NCBI RefSeq assembly: GCF_014529535.1
Contig: NC_050738.1
Location: 8,465,410 to 8,529,409, forward strand
Source of the DNA: Bradysia coprophila
Taxonomy: Eukaryota > Arthropoda > Insecta > Diptera > Sciaridae
Reading direction: 5' to 3'
Length of the DNA: 64,000 nt
The position numbers and the translations under genes are program-made. Of the stretch, positions 37,351 to 50,068 are shown in pieces (within the stretch, counting starts at the first letter, position 1; the number at the start of each line of letters is the position of its first letter). Below the pieces are notes generated by a model. It was not told the origin of the DNA, ran no database searches, and saw only the letters and a program-made list of their open reading frames with translations.

Positions 37351-37358
37351 AGGATAGG

Positions 37359-37521
37359 CAATGAAAGTCTAGAACAGGTATGGTCGATCGGCGAATTCGT
37401 CTTAAACGCACTCACATTTTATGTCAAAATAATATGAAAATGAGTGCGTTTAAGTACGAAAATCAAATTTTTATGTCCTCCGGGCGGACAATAGACCATA
37501 CCTGTTTTACACTTTCATTGG
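37359..37521. repeat. Long hairpin element
   Basis: Outer arms CAATGAAAGTCTAGAACAGG and CTGTTTTACACTTTCATTG are inverted, with GTATGGTC/GACCATAC continuing inward. A second inner palindrome is built from TTAAACGCACTCA and TGAGTGCGTTTAA. It lies directly against the second 163-bp MITE. Confidence 0.7.
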
Positions 37522-38496
37522 TAATAGGCTCTGAGAATTAGAGATATATTTAACAATATACGTACTTCGATCCATGCTCCGCTGAAGGGAGTGCAAATCC
37601 ACAAAAGGCAAAAACACTTATGCTGAAAACAAACGAGACATTGAAAACGTGTTTTGGTCCTAGTTTTCATTGAAGGATGCAGCAATCACAATTTTCGATA
37701 GAGAAATTTCTAACTTTATTTGACAGTTGCGACAATTTCGTCATGAAAACAAGGACCAAAACACGTTTTGAATGCCTCGTTTGTTTTCAGCATTAAGCAA
37801 TTCACGCCGTCAGTCGGCTCAATATTTGAAATTTTGCAACGGATCGGGGCGATCGGGGGCGATTTAACGTTCAGGAAAATTTCATGACTGCCAATGTAAA
37901 AAAAATAAATTCCAAATTCTTTTGTTGCCGTGATCCATTGTTTACATTCAATTTCATTCAATTTGGAATGTATTGATCAAATGACATTGGGAATAAAGGA
38001 CTCATTAATGTCCCTTTCATCGATAATATTGTATTTTAACAATAATCACAATCTTTTTAAGAGATCTTTGGGAAGGTTTTTTTATTTCTGCGTTTATATG
38101 ATTATGTTTGAATATAAGGCGCACTTACGGCTTGAATTTTACGTTGATAACAGTCTTTTTGTATATTTTTATGACACGAAACTTACTGCAAGGAATTTCT
38201 AAGTACAAAAATCCAAGGAATTAAACGTTTTTTGTCAAAAGACGAAACCCAGGTGTATTTATTTTCAATTTTTAACTGCTTTATGCAAAAAAGTCATTTT
38301 GGCATAGTCAAGGCTAGAGCTGTCTAGGCATAGTCTATTCAATTCATTTATTATCAAAAATCTTTTTTCTTTAAAACAGTGTACCCTGTAGCTCCAGGGA
38401 CGAGCTACAAACAATTGGTGGGATCGACAATTATGCTGCGTATGCGTTCCCCTTGTAATCCCTACACGCTAAACAAGTGAACCGAAATAGTACATT

Positions 38497-38599
38497 TCGT
38501 ACCTAGGACTAAAAGTCTTTTTTAGCGTGTTAGAAGTTTCGCCTTCGGCTCTGTCTGGAATCGAATACGCTAAAAAAGACTTTTAGTCCGTGGTACGAA
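38497..38599. repeat. Hairpin with 33-bp arms
   Basis: Arms TTCGTACCTAGGACTAAAAG (followed by TCTTTTTTAGCGT) and the inverted ACGCTAAAAAAGACTTTTAG (followed by TCCGTGGTACGAA) flank a loop with a smaller palindrome, TTCGCCTTCGGCT. No gene is seen here. Confidence 0.75.
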
Positions 38600-38619
38600 T
38601 AGTCGGCGTGTAACGAACG

Positions 38620-41455
38620 ATCCCATGACACCGGTACAGTTATTAGTTATTGAATCAGACTTAAATATTCCAAGCGATAATAGATTAAGATTGGCTCACC
38701 TAGTATGTGTATATTACGTAGATGGAAGCACGGGGTTTCAGTGGGTTTCGAACATTTAGTTTTTTCATGTTGCAGATATTGCAGTGTCAAATTCTGTCCA
38801 AGATGTGACATATTTGCAAGGTATTGGCCTTTTTCACAAAGTATAATCAGCGTAACCTTCGTAAAAACAATCTTGAATCTGACAAGAGCATGTGTGCCAA
38901 CGTGTAAAAAACAAATGTTCAAAACCCACTGCTGAACCGTGGCGATCCGCTTGTCAAACGGACAGTACATAAACAAATTCCATCACCTATAGTATATGAT
39001 GTCCTTGACTTCAAGGTTTTGGCAAGTGTGAGCTTTGCGGAACGAGCCGAAGGCGAAAGTATAATTTCCACTGAGTGGTTGGAGTCCAACAGATGCAAAA
39101 AAAAATCAATTTCCTTTTTTTAATTTATTTTATTTAATTTTATATTTTTTTTAAATGTTTTACACCCACGTTATCTTTAAAAATATCGCCTTTAGCTTCA
39201 ATATATATTTTTTTATTTTATTTTTTTCCGTTATTCTAATGTTAATATAATATTTCAATATCATTTGCTTAATTTAATAAAATATATAGGCTGCTGGTAG
39301 GTTACAATTAATTATTCAATCGGTCATGGCTATCATTTCAATTAGACTAAGAGAAAATGTTACTGTGATCAAACAAAAAATCTGTTCCAGAACAATTGGT
39401 TGCTCAAAATATTATTCCACTAGTCCATAAAAATTGAATAGCCATACTCAATTTCCTTTCTTTCTTTCTTTTCACAGTGCACCTTTCGTTCCTTGTGTTG
39501 TGTTATCAGCAACAAGTGTGTGGCTAATTCGAGGTGGTAATCTATTCTGTGTCAAATTAGACCTATTTGTCGTATAAAGGTGTTCTAATCTAGTAAAATT
39601 CACATGAAATCAAGAATTTCGTTATAATTTTGTACAGGCCTAAACAGTCGAAATGAACGGGCAGCGAATTTCGAGGAAAGTGCAGTGTGGATGAGTTGTT
39701 GTAAGAGAATATTGTAAGAATGACATAGTATCGGTAAGAGACTGAGTCATGGAAAATTTTAACGGAAATATTTGTAAGGTGCAGTTTTGGACCGTAAAAA
39801 TTCTCGAGGGATCATGTAACGATTACCAAGCACAGCACCAACATTTTTAAAATTTTCCGACATATGTCTGTTCCATTGAGCGGTAAAAACGAATTTTACC
39901 GAAGTCAGCAGACCGTTCCACAGAAGCAAACATAACCGCAAATTATTCATTTTTTGTAAAAACTTCAAAGTGAGGTTGTGTTGGCTTTTACGTTTCACAT
40001 TTTCTTCGACCTTGGAACAGACTATGTGACACAATAAATGAAGAAAAAATTGCTCAAGCTTTGAGTCTGTTGGATACTTAACTCGCAGGGCGTTAAATGA
40101 CTATTCAAAAAGACTATCTGAAGCCAGACCAAAGTTTTTTTTCTGTACCGCAAGTCACGTAATTTTGCAGCAACCGAAGTGTCATTTTTGTGGCAGGTTA
40201 TATATGCGAAACAATAAATGTGGTTCGGTGGCATCCACCCCCTAGACACTTCGACAAAAAATATATGTGAATAGTGTCACACCCTTGGTGGCATCCGTGG
40301 ACCAGTGACTAGTTACATGTCCATTGTGAATCCTTTGAAAGAACCATTTCCATCAAATGAACAAACAAGAAAAATCTTAATTTCTATGAATCTTCTTCAC
40401 ATACAGTCGAGAATGTCTGTTGATCAGAGGAGAAATGACTCTAAAAAATCGTGTCAAATCTACCGTAATTCGGAAGAAAAACAATTTCCAATGAAATAAC
40501 AAACAAAATTACTTAAAATTCTTTTGTTATTTCTACTGGAAATTGTTTTTTATCCAAATTATCCAAGGCAGTAATTTAAAAAATCACAGAAAATCAACAT
40601 CGTTCTCCAAAGATTAAGTAATTTCTCTTGTGCTGAAGATGTTGGGTTTGCTTCCAATCTTTCCGAAATCGTCTCTGTCCCGTCAGAAAAATGATTTGGT
40701 TTCATGTCAAGTTTACCGTTTTTCTCTATGCATCTATTAACCTTTCACCGACGGTATGCTTGCTGTATAAATCATCGAATCTATTACTTCTTTTGATCAA
40801 AATGTTTTCAACAGATTGATGCGGATTCTTCTGATTTATCGGTTTCAGCAATATTTTTCTGTCTAAGACAGTTGATATACCATACCCGTCCGTGGAAGGT
40901 TGCAATTTATTCGTTTCTACCTAATTTTTTTGTATATTTAAGCAATAAATTAAAAATGTCCAACAAAAACTCTATTATTATCATCATCGTTCTCTGCTTC
41001 ATCCCAGTTTTAGTAGTCGTGCTACTCAATATTCAAATATGTATTGCCTTTTCGGAGATATATATAGTGTACAAATGGCGTTGTCGATTAGTTTTTCTTT
41101 TCCATTAGAAAACAACAAAAATATTTAATTAAAAAAAAAAAATATTTAAAAAGTTTAGTTTTTTTATAATGCAATTTGAAGTAAAGCGAAAATTGCTTAG
41201 ATTGATTGATATACTTAACAAATTTTTATAGTCAACCCCCTGTGTGATTTCTTCGTTGATACTATTCGGTCTCTCATCACGCACACGCCCATTCCAACTG
41301 AAAAAAATATTGATTCTCAAGTTTGTTAACAACGAAAATTTCAAATAACAAAAATTATATAAAGCCAATTGGATATTATATTCATCACCCTGTCCTGTTA
41401 GCCGATTTTTTTTTTCTTTTTTTTAATTTTTTTTTGTTCTTTAACTAAAGCGCTT
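38620..41455. other. Repeat-flanked intergenic DNA, no confident gene
   Basis: Short frames occur (38705-38935 plus, 38647-38976 minus, 39759-40034 minus, 40022-40249 minus), but none has a start, splice or protein context that I recognise. A small palindrome lies at about 40483-40553 (arms AAACAATTTCCA and GGAAATTGTTT). The end of the stretch (about 41100-41455) is probably 3'UTR of the minus-strand ZFAND4-like gene. Confidence 0.5.
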
Positions 41456-44400
41456 TTATATTTTTGGCAATTTCTGAGCAACAACTAACGGATTCTCACG
41501 TGCCAATATCTGTTTTCCCTCTTGTTTGAAATCGTACGAACAGTTATGCGCTTCGGCATAGCGGTGCTGAGCGCAAAACACCTTCTGGCAATGACATTTC
41601 ATCACCATAATGACGCCCAGCTTTTTATTGCATTGGACACATCGAAGCTTTTGCGGCTTTTTCGGTGTGGAAGGCGATTTTGGTGTTGGCGTTGTCGGTT
41701 TTGCGATAAATATTGGCCTCGGGGGTGGTGATTTTCTTGCTATTGTTGTTGACTTGTTAGTTGTTGCCGATTGTGTTGCTGTTGATGTAGGCGCTTCGGT
41801 TATCGTATCACTAGTCGTTGCACTTTTCAAAGTTGACAAATCCGAAAATAGAAACGGACTCGTCTTGCATTTCTCCTCCAACAGCAATGACGAGCTATTC
41901 GCTTGTATGTCGGACGTTTCGAATAAACCGAGTTTCGAATTGATTTCGAACACATCGTCCTCGAGTGAATCGAAATTAATGTTGAATAGACTCTCGTTTG
42001 ACTGATAGCCCACCGGAAAACCAGAAACACTGCCAACTGTATTGTCGTAACCTAAATTTGAGTAGCTATAGTCGTCGCCGGAATCTTCCTCCTGTACACG
42101 TTCCCGCTCGAAATGATTGTGAAATTTCCAATCGTTTCGCGTTATTCCCGAACCGCTACTCACTCCACTGCCGTTGCTCGAAGCGCGTTTTTCGTTTTTC
42201 ATTCTAACTATTTTTGCTCTATCTAAATTCTCGTAGCTACGTACATAGTCCAAGTGGCCGTTATTACGATGACGCAACAATGATGATACTTCTTGGCTCG
42301 AACCAACACCATTGACGCGACTCGTTTTAGCACTTTTCTTATCGTTACTGTGAAAGCACTCCAAATCCGATGTGCTACTTGAAAGGCACGCATCGTTTAA
42401 ATTTGTGTAGCCACGACGGTACTGAAAAGGAACTGCGTCTAAGAATGACGTTTGCGTGACCGGATTGATATTCAGCAAAGTCGGACTACTGCCAAACATC
42501 ATTCGAAATTCATTCAATTCCACCGATTTCGATTTGGCATTGTTGTGCATACAAATTGAATTATTGAATGCACTGTCTTCATCGTCACTCTCACAGTCAC
42601 TGGTCACAAAGTCCAATTCAGTCATAGACGGTGGCAACTTCCTATCAAAATCATTGGTCGCTTTCCAATTGTTGATCTCCAAATTGGACGCAATTTTCAA
42701 CACAGAATTGCTCTTCTTCAGGCACGACGCACCCTCACAGTCCGACAGTTCATCGTTTAAGAAATTTAATTCCAGATTATTTAGGCCAAGATCGGAATGA
42801 TGATGGCTCCACGGTGATTTTAGTATTGCATCGGTTGTGTCTTTTCTGTCATCCGGTAATGATTTCAGTGAGCCATCGTCCGTATCGATTTTTGCAAACG
42901 AATCCAGCACATTTTTCGGTGAATCGCCACGCAACGCTATGGTTTCCAATTGCGGATCGGATGAGTGAAACGATTCGACCGGCGAATCTTCACGTATCAA
43001 CAATTTCGGCAACTCGTAACAATTTTTAGCTGAAACGAAACGAAATGAAATGAAACATCAGCTACCATGGCAACGCCTAAAGTGGATCATTACTCACCTT
43101 CTGACGTCATCTTAAAAACTCGAAACGAGCTATCCATTGCACCGCCACCGCATCCACTCGAAGCTGTTCCACTATCAATTTTGAATTCACCGGAACACGG
43201 ACGCTTATCACGTCCATTCAACGAATACGATTGCTGTCGTTCGGAAAACAATTTATTTTCGAACAAAGAATTTCCTATCGACGCTTGACTATCGCTTTTT
43301 CCATCAGCATTGGTCATGGTTTCCAAACAATTTACATTGTTTTTCGCCAATATTGGGCCATCTAATGTGTCGCCTTTCAGTTTGGTTGAGCTAAGTTTTT
43401 CCAATTTTTCCAAATTGTTACAGAGCAGCTCTTCAAACGTAAGCGGTTTCGGTTGTTGACTATTCTCCTCCACGATTAAATCGTTGAAATTGATTGCCTT
43501 GAAGGATCGATTCCGACGAATATTGTCGCGAATTTTGGTACGATTTTCAGCGTAATGATTGACATTAGCTGCAAAGCCTAATTTCGAATTGACGTTGAAG
43601 TAATCGGTAAAGTCGAAAGACCTGTCCTGTGCTAATGGCGGTGTCGGACTTTTACGTGCTTGTTTCTGCGCTGCTATTAACGATGGAGGCCGAATGCATG
43701 TCTTTGCTATCCCATGCTTATTCAACAAACTAATTCCCACCGACGATCCATAACGATCTCCATATGCGTAGTCATTTGTGTGATTCAAATTGGTTGGTGC
43801 TGAGGTCGCCGTTTTCAATGGCGGAAAATGTAGACGACGTAATGCTTTGTAGATACCATCGCCGATGGTAGACTTTGTTGTTGGCAAATCGATATTGTCC
43901 TTTTTGGTTACGCAACGATCACCCACAGCGCCAACAGCAATTTTCGATTTAGTATCATCATCGTTTGATTGTTGCTTCTGACGTTGGTTTGAATTTTTGC
44001 ATTTCTTTTGTGATTCCAATTTTGATCGTAGCTGATGCATTTTCTGCAAAGAAACCAACAAACTCAATGTTTGGTTCAAAATTAATTTGATTGTCACTCC
44101 TTACCTCCATTGTGTGAATATTGTCTTTGAGCCATTGATCATCCTGATCTTCAGGAAGTTCAACTTCCGCGCTTCGATTGTTCAACGAACTTTTCCGATC
44201 AGCCCTCAGTTTCATCACCCGGTGTATGTTCTTCTTCGAATCTTTATACACCAACAGTTTCACATTCGGTGTGCTAATTGTTAACGGATCTTGTCTGCAA
44301 AAAATAAAATTTGGAAAATGTATCATGTCAAGCATACAGAATCCATGTACTGCGAGTACGGTACGCACCTAGACGTATTTAGAATATCGTTTAGATCGAA

Positions 44401-47400
44401 CCATCTGTCGTAATCGGGTAGCGTAACAACGCGTCGAGCCGACACTGGGCCGCCTTTCATTCCTAGGACTAATTTAAGCCGTGAACCTTTGACCAACGGA
44501 ACGTCTCTCATTTCGGTTCCATCGTTGAGCTCTTTGTGGTTGTAGAGTAAATGTTGTTGTCCGATTGGTATACCTGTTCAAATTCAATTTGATTAGTACA
44601 ATTAACATGCCGATGGCAATAAAAATTAAGGTTCCGATCAAGTTATGGTTGACCTGTTGCATTTCAGGTTGACCTGACCCTGATCTTGACCTGAATTGGA
44701 TTTTCGAATTTCAGATTTGACCCGAACACACCCGCCCTGAACAAAAATAAAGTTTTACCGAAAATGCACCCAAAAATTGATCGCTGTTCTGAATAGAGGG
44801 ACCCTAGGGGAGTTCAAAACGATGGTCCGTTAAGCTGGACCAGATGCTTCCCCAGCCCATACAATTTTTTTCTTTTCCTCTATTTAGAACAGCAATCAAT
44901 TTTTGGGTGCATTTTCGGTAAAACTTTATTTTTGTTCAGGGGGGGTGTGCGAACCTGACCTGAACCGGAATGAAAATGTCAGGTTTAACTTGATTTCAGG
45001 TACAGGTCAGGTCAGACCTCACCTGTTCCGAGCCTTAATTGGGTAAAATTTTTTTGTCTAAACCTTCTGTCGCGGATACTTTGGATCGATACGATTGAGA
45101 AATTCTTAGACACGCCGCCCAAAAATAACCGTTAGTCATCGGTATCTATTTGTAGAAGTATCATAGAGTAACAGCCAAAATAAACTACTCTTTAAGAGGC
45201 ATGCCTATTTGTATTACTTTTCTTCGTAATGACCTAATGACATAGTGTAGTGCGACGATTTCTACTATAAAGAAGGAATCTTACTGCTTCATTTAAGTAA
45301 GAATGTTTCATCAATTCTCTAGAATATTTACTACGACGCATCGTATGAAATCGATGGTCGTGGTCGTGGTCAATGAATAATACATCGGAGTAGAAAATAA
45401 GGGAAACGAGTAACCCAAGGCGAACAGAATTACGTGGGAAACTTTTCCTTTTGAAAGAATATTGCTGTCGCGTAAAGTAATTACTCTAAATATTAATATA
45501 ACAAACGAATGAACACTTCTTGTGCGTCAATGCGTTGTTCAATTGTGACTTGTATATTTTCAGAACAATAATTTCGTCGTCTGGAACAACTGTTAATTGA
45601 ACTTATTCATGGGATGATAAAGTAGTGTTTATCTAAGTGCTAAACAGATATCCTGACAAGACATTTGGAAGAATGTGTATGAGCGAACATAAAATATGTA
45701 ACTGAAAGACAAGGTTTGTAGAACTGTTAAGATGGGATAGGTTGAGTCAAAGACAAAGATTTTAGACTGTCAACAATGTTCAGATGTATTTGATGAGTAT
45801 TGAATTCGGACAGGGAATTTTTGCAAGATTTTTTAATGAGTTACAGAAGTTATTAATTAAATTGCTAAAAATTCATGAGATTACTAGAATTTTTTAAATT
45901 TCTTAAATTTAAGATTTTTTAGGAAATTTTAAACAATTTAAGAATAAATATTCTGATTACATTGCCGCATAAAAAAGGAGACATAACAAAGTTGGAAAAC
46001 TATCGACCCATAAGTTTCTTATCAACACTGTACAAGTTGTTAATGAAAATCGTTGCGAAGAGGAAAACCAAGAAGCTCGACTTCTACCAATATCTGTTGA
46101 ACAAGCTGCATTTAGATCAGGTTTCAGCACAAACGACCACTTACATGTGATGAGAAATGCAATGAATACAAGAATGCTGTGGTCTTTATATTCATAGACT
46201 TTGAAAAAGCTTTTGATTCAGTGGAAATATGGTCGATATTGGATTCATTAGATGAGTGCAGAGTAGACTCAAGGTACTCCAACACAATTCGATACGTCTA
46301 TAAAAACGCTACGTCGTGTATAAAACTCCATAAAAGCACGGAAAAATTCAGAATTGGCAGAGGTGGACGACAGGGTGACACCATATCACCTAAGTTATTC
46401 ACATCGATTCTGGAGATTTTTTTTAAAGAAATTAGACTGTAGTGAAATGGGTATCAACATAAATGGAGAATACCTGAGTAATCTCCGTTTCGCAGGGAGA
46501 TCCCTGATGACACCTGATCTAGATCAGGTGCAAATTATGTTACAACAGTTGAATGAGGAGTCAAACAAAGTCGATCTCAAGATGTATTTGTCGAAAACGA
46601 AAATCATGACAAACATCGACGATGACAGAGACATTAAAATTGGTGATACTGTCATTGAACGAGTCGACAGTTACGAGGACCTAGGTCACAAATTGAAGTT
46701 GGGTCTGGACAACCACACTGCAGAAATAAAACGTAGAATTGGTCTTGCGTTCGGAAAACTCAGGCTAATTTTCAAAAGCAAAATGAACAATAGTCTGAAA
46801 CGTAAAGTGTTCGATACGTGTGTCCTTCCTGGGCTCACATATGGAGCGGAAACGTTAACGTTGACGTTAACAAAAGCTTCCGAAAATAAACTAAGAGTGG
46901 CACAAAGAGCCATGGAACGGAGTATGCTTGGAATTACGCTCAGAGATAGAATGACAAATCAGTGGATTCGACAACAAACCAAAGTCGTTGATGTCATGGA
47001 CCAAAAAGATTATGAACTGGAGACCACCTAAAACAAGACCTAGAGGTAGACCACCAGAGAGATGGAATAATAGTATAAAGTGGCAACGGATCGTTCGGAA
47101 TGGAAGAGAATTGGGGAGGCCTATGTCCAGCAGTGGATAGAAACAGGCTGAAAAAGAGAAGAGATTCCGATTTTCCATGGACATAAAATTCGAAAATTTG
47201 GTGTGTGTTAATAAGTGAAGCAATCCTGTTACAGAGCACTTCTGAAAACAATTTTCACAATTAAATCGCTTCACAGGCATATTATATTCTCACAATGATT
47301 CTCATCAGAATTGTCTGTTCCGCACAGCAAACCGATTTGTCATTCAATAAAACGTATATTTCGTTGACACGAATGGAAAAAAGGTACACATCCAAATTCG

Positions 47401-48509
47401 CATTCATTTTCCCCAAACAATAAATGAAAGAAGAAAAAAACCGAAAATAAAAATTCTTCTAATTACATTTAAAAACGGGCAACAAAAATCAACCGACGAG
47501 AATATTATAGTGAAAATATGAACCTTGAACGCTACGAAAAACCAATATGTCATGGACCGAAATAATTTTTTCTTCTTTTTTTTTCTAATAAAAATTTAAA
47601 TGTAGCAAAACGTCGACGTAAACTCCTCTATGAAGTACAAAGAATTATGTGTATTAGAGAGTAGACTAAATCGACAAAATATCGTGCAAAGACTACACAA
47701 CACAGCAGCAAGTACCTAAGTAGTTCTTCAATGTAGAAATCACGTTGATATGAAAATTGGTATTTAGCATATAATGTAAGCTTTAAACGTTAATGTGTGA
47801 TTCGAAACAAAAATTCCACAGCGATAGCTGTACACACGGCACTTTTTTATATGCTTTAAAATGCAAAATGCAAGTGTGTCCATGTAAGAACGAATTTATG
47901 ACGAGATTTTTTTTTGATTCAACAAAATCATCATGCAATGAAATGTATATTGTACACACAAAACGAATGAGGAAAAAAACACATCTCGCTGCTAGTTACT
48001 ATCGAAGAGAGGCGAACGGCGAATGATGTAGATCATAAACCGAATGACTGAAAAATATTGTGTATACACTGCTAGTGTGCGTTTGTAAATAAAGAAGACG
48101 GATTTTTTATATTTTTTTTCCGTTTCGAAATGTTGAAAAGATGTGCGGCTGGGCGTATTAAAAGCCCATTATCACGTATTGTGTTAGTGTTATAAATACA
48201 CACTACACATTCACTCTATTGACCACTAAATTGTCGAAGTGAAGAAACCAAATTAATTATAGAAAAAAAAGGAGTATTTGTTTCAAAGATCGCCTCACAC
48301 AAAATCGATTGTAATCTAAACAAAATGAGATCTGAGATGCACAATTGCTGGCTGAAAATGTCAATAAATTCATTGATTTACTTACCTTCATGCTTTTGTA
48401 TACGCGATTTGATGTATCCAACAGTATCCTTAGCACTAACAGTAATCTCAAATTCGGAACCAGTCAAGGTTTCGATAATAATTATAATGTCATACTGCGG
48501 AGTCCACAT
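41456..48509 (-). CDS. Zfand4: ZFAND4/ANUBL1-like protein: ubiquitin-like domain plus AN1 zinc finger
   Basis: Proteins of this family pair an N-terminal ubiquitin-like fold with a C-terminal AN1 finger; their cellular role is poorly known but probably ubiquitin-linked. Five exons on the minus strand join in phase: 48509-48386, 44573-44369, 44294-44105, 44043-43098 and 43029-41456, giving 1,012 residues. The ubiquitin-like part starts MWTPQYDIIIIIETLTG and runs through GIPIGQQHLLYN to SRLKLVLGMKGGPVSARRV, closely matching human ZFAND4. A long, low-complexity middle rich in Ser, Asn and Asp follows, then a Pro-rich stretch (KSPPPRPIF). The AN1 finger lies near 952-985, with Cys/His ligands in the pattern CVQC, CHC, C, H, H, C. 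The end, NPLVVAQKLPKI, matches the vertebrate C-terminus almost exactly. Whether the ATG directly after acceptor TTCTAG is the true start or an upstream exon exists is open. Confidence 0.88.
44647..45040. repeat. ACCTGA-rich dispersed repeat split by a hairpin element
   Basis: Flanks at 44647-44725 and 44952-45040 are full of AGGTTGACCTGA/ACCTGACCTGAA-like words and end TTCCGAGCCTTAA. The same ending (CTCCGAGCCTTAAA) and word content occur at 60048-60290. The middle, 44726-44951, is a hairpin that appears inserted in this repeat. Confidence 0.7.
44726..44951. mobile_element. Palindromic MITE, arms about 75 bp
   Basis: The left arm (CCCTGAACAAAAATAAAG, TTTTACCGAAAATGCACCC, AAAAATTGATCGCTGTTCT) and the right arm (AGAACAGCAATCAATTTTTG, GGTGCATTTTCGGTAAAAC, TTTATTTTTGTTCAGGG) are near-perfect inverted copies around a ~70-bp centre. 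No open frame of note. Confidence 0.8.
45960..47150 (+). pseudogene. Decayed non-LTR retrotransposon reverse transcriptase
   Basis: Successive fragments in shifting frames give LENYRPISFLSTLYKLL, then VFIFIDFEKAFDS (the RT motif with the first catalytic Asp), then GRQGDTISPKLF, then a C-terminal region to about 47031. The motif usually read as F-A-D-D, with the metal-binding pair, is FAGR at about 46490-46501, so the catalytic site is lost. Several frameshifts separate the pieces (near 46140-46180 and 46440). The endonuclease region is absent. The clade is not certain (RTE- or CR1-like by general appearance). It is a relic in antisense orientation in the ZFAND4-like intron. Confidence 0.88.
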
Positions 48510-50068
48510 CTAGAAGAAAATAACACAAAATTTTCAGTAAATTTTGCTGTCAGCTTGACAATGCGTGGATTGACAAGAATTATTTTATTAATCAGTCGTG
48601 TGTGTCAATTTAATCATGGGGTCCCATTATAACATCATGAGCTGTCACACAACAATGCTCTTTGTAAATATTAGTAATAATATTATTTTGATCAAAATCC
48701 AACTAGAAACACAAAGTGCACCACTACAGGGAATGACACAATTTTTAGGAAGCACCACCACAGTTCTTGGGTCAGTAATTTCTTCTTCTTTTTTTCAATT
48801 TGACCAGTTGATTGACAAAAATAAATTAATTTAATTAAAATTAAAAGAAAAAAAAACAAATACGAATCTACCTTCATAGCAATGACAGCAAAAAAAAATA
48901 TTTAAAAATCACAGAACTACTTTTCTTTGTATGCGTGACTTACGATACTATGAGTTGTACAATGTTCACTCAATGGTATTTGTGTACTTAAAATATTTTC
49001 ATAGAACGCAAAATTACGCGATATAAATTTCCACTTAATTCACTGTTCCTCAACCGACGGAAACGGCGAAAAACCATTAAAATCGACGAACAACCACATG
49101 CATCCACCGTATTTTTTTGCTATTTTTGATGCGAAAACGATATTTTGAGAATCAATTTATTGGGAAAAATCTTGAGGTTCACAAAGCAGAATTGTTATAA
49201 CGTAACGTGTAATCCGAAATATGTAAAAGTATACCAGACACGAATACTCTCGAATTGGTGATGTACTCAACGAAAAGTGATCCAATATAAAGACAAGTGA
49301 TCCAGAATGTCATTCATCATTTTTATATAGCGATGCATGCGTGTGTGTTTAGGTCATAGAAGAATAGACTAATTTAATGCAAGAGCTTATATAGGAAATA
49401 GTTAATTCTTAAAAAAAATATAGATTTGCTTTAATCGGGCAAAGGAATTCAGTCACGCACATGCTTTTCGGAATCTGTCTACTGAATTGTATTTTAAGAA
49501 TGATAGAAGTCAGATATAAGTCACGTAATTTAACGATTATTGATTATCAGAATTCACAGAAAATATTCAGTAATCTGAATCTCAGACAGTTAATATCTCA
49601 CAATCAATCCTAATTAGACTATCTCTTCTGATATTCACATTCTTACCAGTTCCAAACTTAATCTTCCAATCCAATAATTCTAATACGAATTTTGCCTTAT
49701 AAGGTATCATAGACCAGGTGCTCATCGCTAACTCTTCTATCTTCTATGTCAAACATAGAATCATACTCTCCATATGATGGCAACAGATGATTATGCATCT
49801 CGTTGAAAGAGACCACTAACTTTTAAGTGTCATATGTACTAAAACCGAACGGGATCCTAACTGAACTGGCACGGTATACGTACTTTTATGTCACGGTACA
49901 GACGGTACTCAATTGAATCAGATTCACATACTACATTATTTTGACAGCTGCTGTCAACCAAACGCCTACACAAAACACCCGTTGTTTAGCAAATTTTTTA
50001 TTATTATTTTTCTTTGATAAGCAGCAAAGTTCTTAACACTTAGATATTTTGATAGCTAATCGCTTGAA
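48510..50068. other. Divergent intergenic region between the ZFAND4-like gene and Vps11
   Basis: The two genes start back to back about 1.56 kb apart, so their promoters, and possibly a 5' untranslated exon of the minus-strand gene, lie here. No TATA box stands out near Vps11. A short palindrome lies at 49941. The frames at 48598-48834 and 48692-48877 have no similarity I recognise. Confidence 0.6.
49941..49957. promoter_or_regulatory. Near-perfect palindrome with E-box, upstream of Vps11
   Basis: TTGACAGC-T-GCTGTCAA has 8-bp inverted arms and contains the E-box CAGCTG. It lies 112 bp upstream of the Vps11 ATG, in a plausible core-promoter position. Similar TGACAG words occur near 63270-63290, upstream of the mute-like gene. 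The role is inferred from position only. Confidence 0.35.

Larger units (their letters stand above)
44574..48385 (-). other. First intron of the ZFAND4-like gene, repeat-filled
   Basis: The intron splits the ubiquitin-like domain after QKHEG in phase 1. It contains a CCTGA-rich repeat with an inserted hairpin (44647-45040), a decayed LINE (45960-47150) in the opposite orientation, and otherwise AT-rich DNA. The frame 47793-48026 has no recognisable similarity. Confidence 0.75.

Noticed and set aside
38647..38976. Overlapping frames on both strands, one Cys-rich (plus strand, 38705-38935)
   Set aside because: The Cys pattern fits no zinc-binding or secreted family that I can name, and there is no splice or promoter support; left unassigned.
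39759..40249. Two adjacent minus-strand frames that could be a frameshifted gene
   Set aside because: The frames differ, no domain is recognisable and no splice sites link them convincingly.
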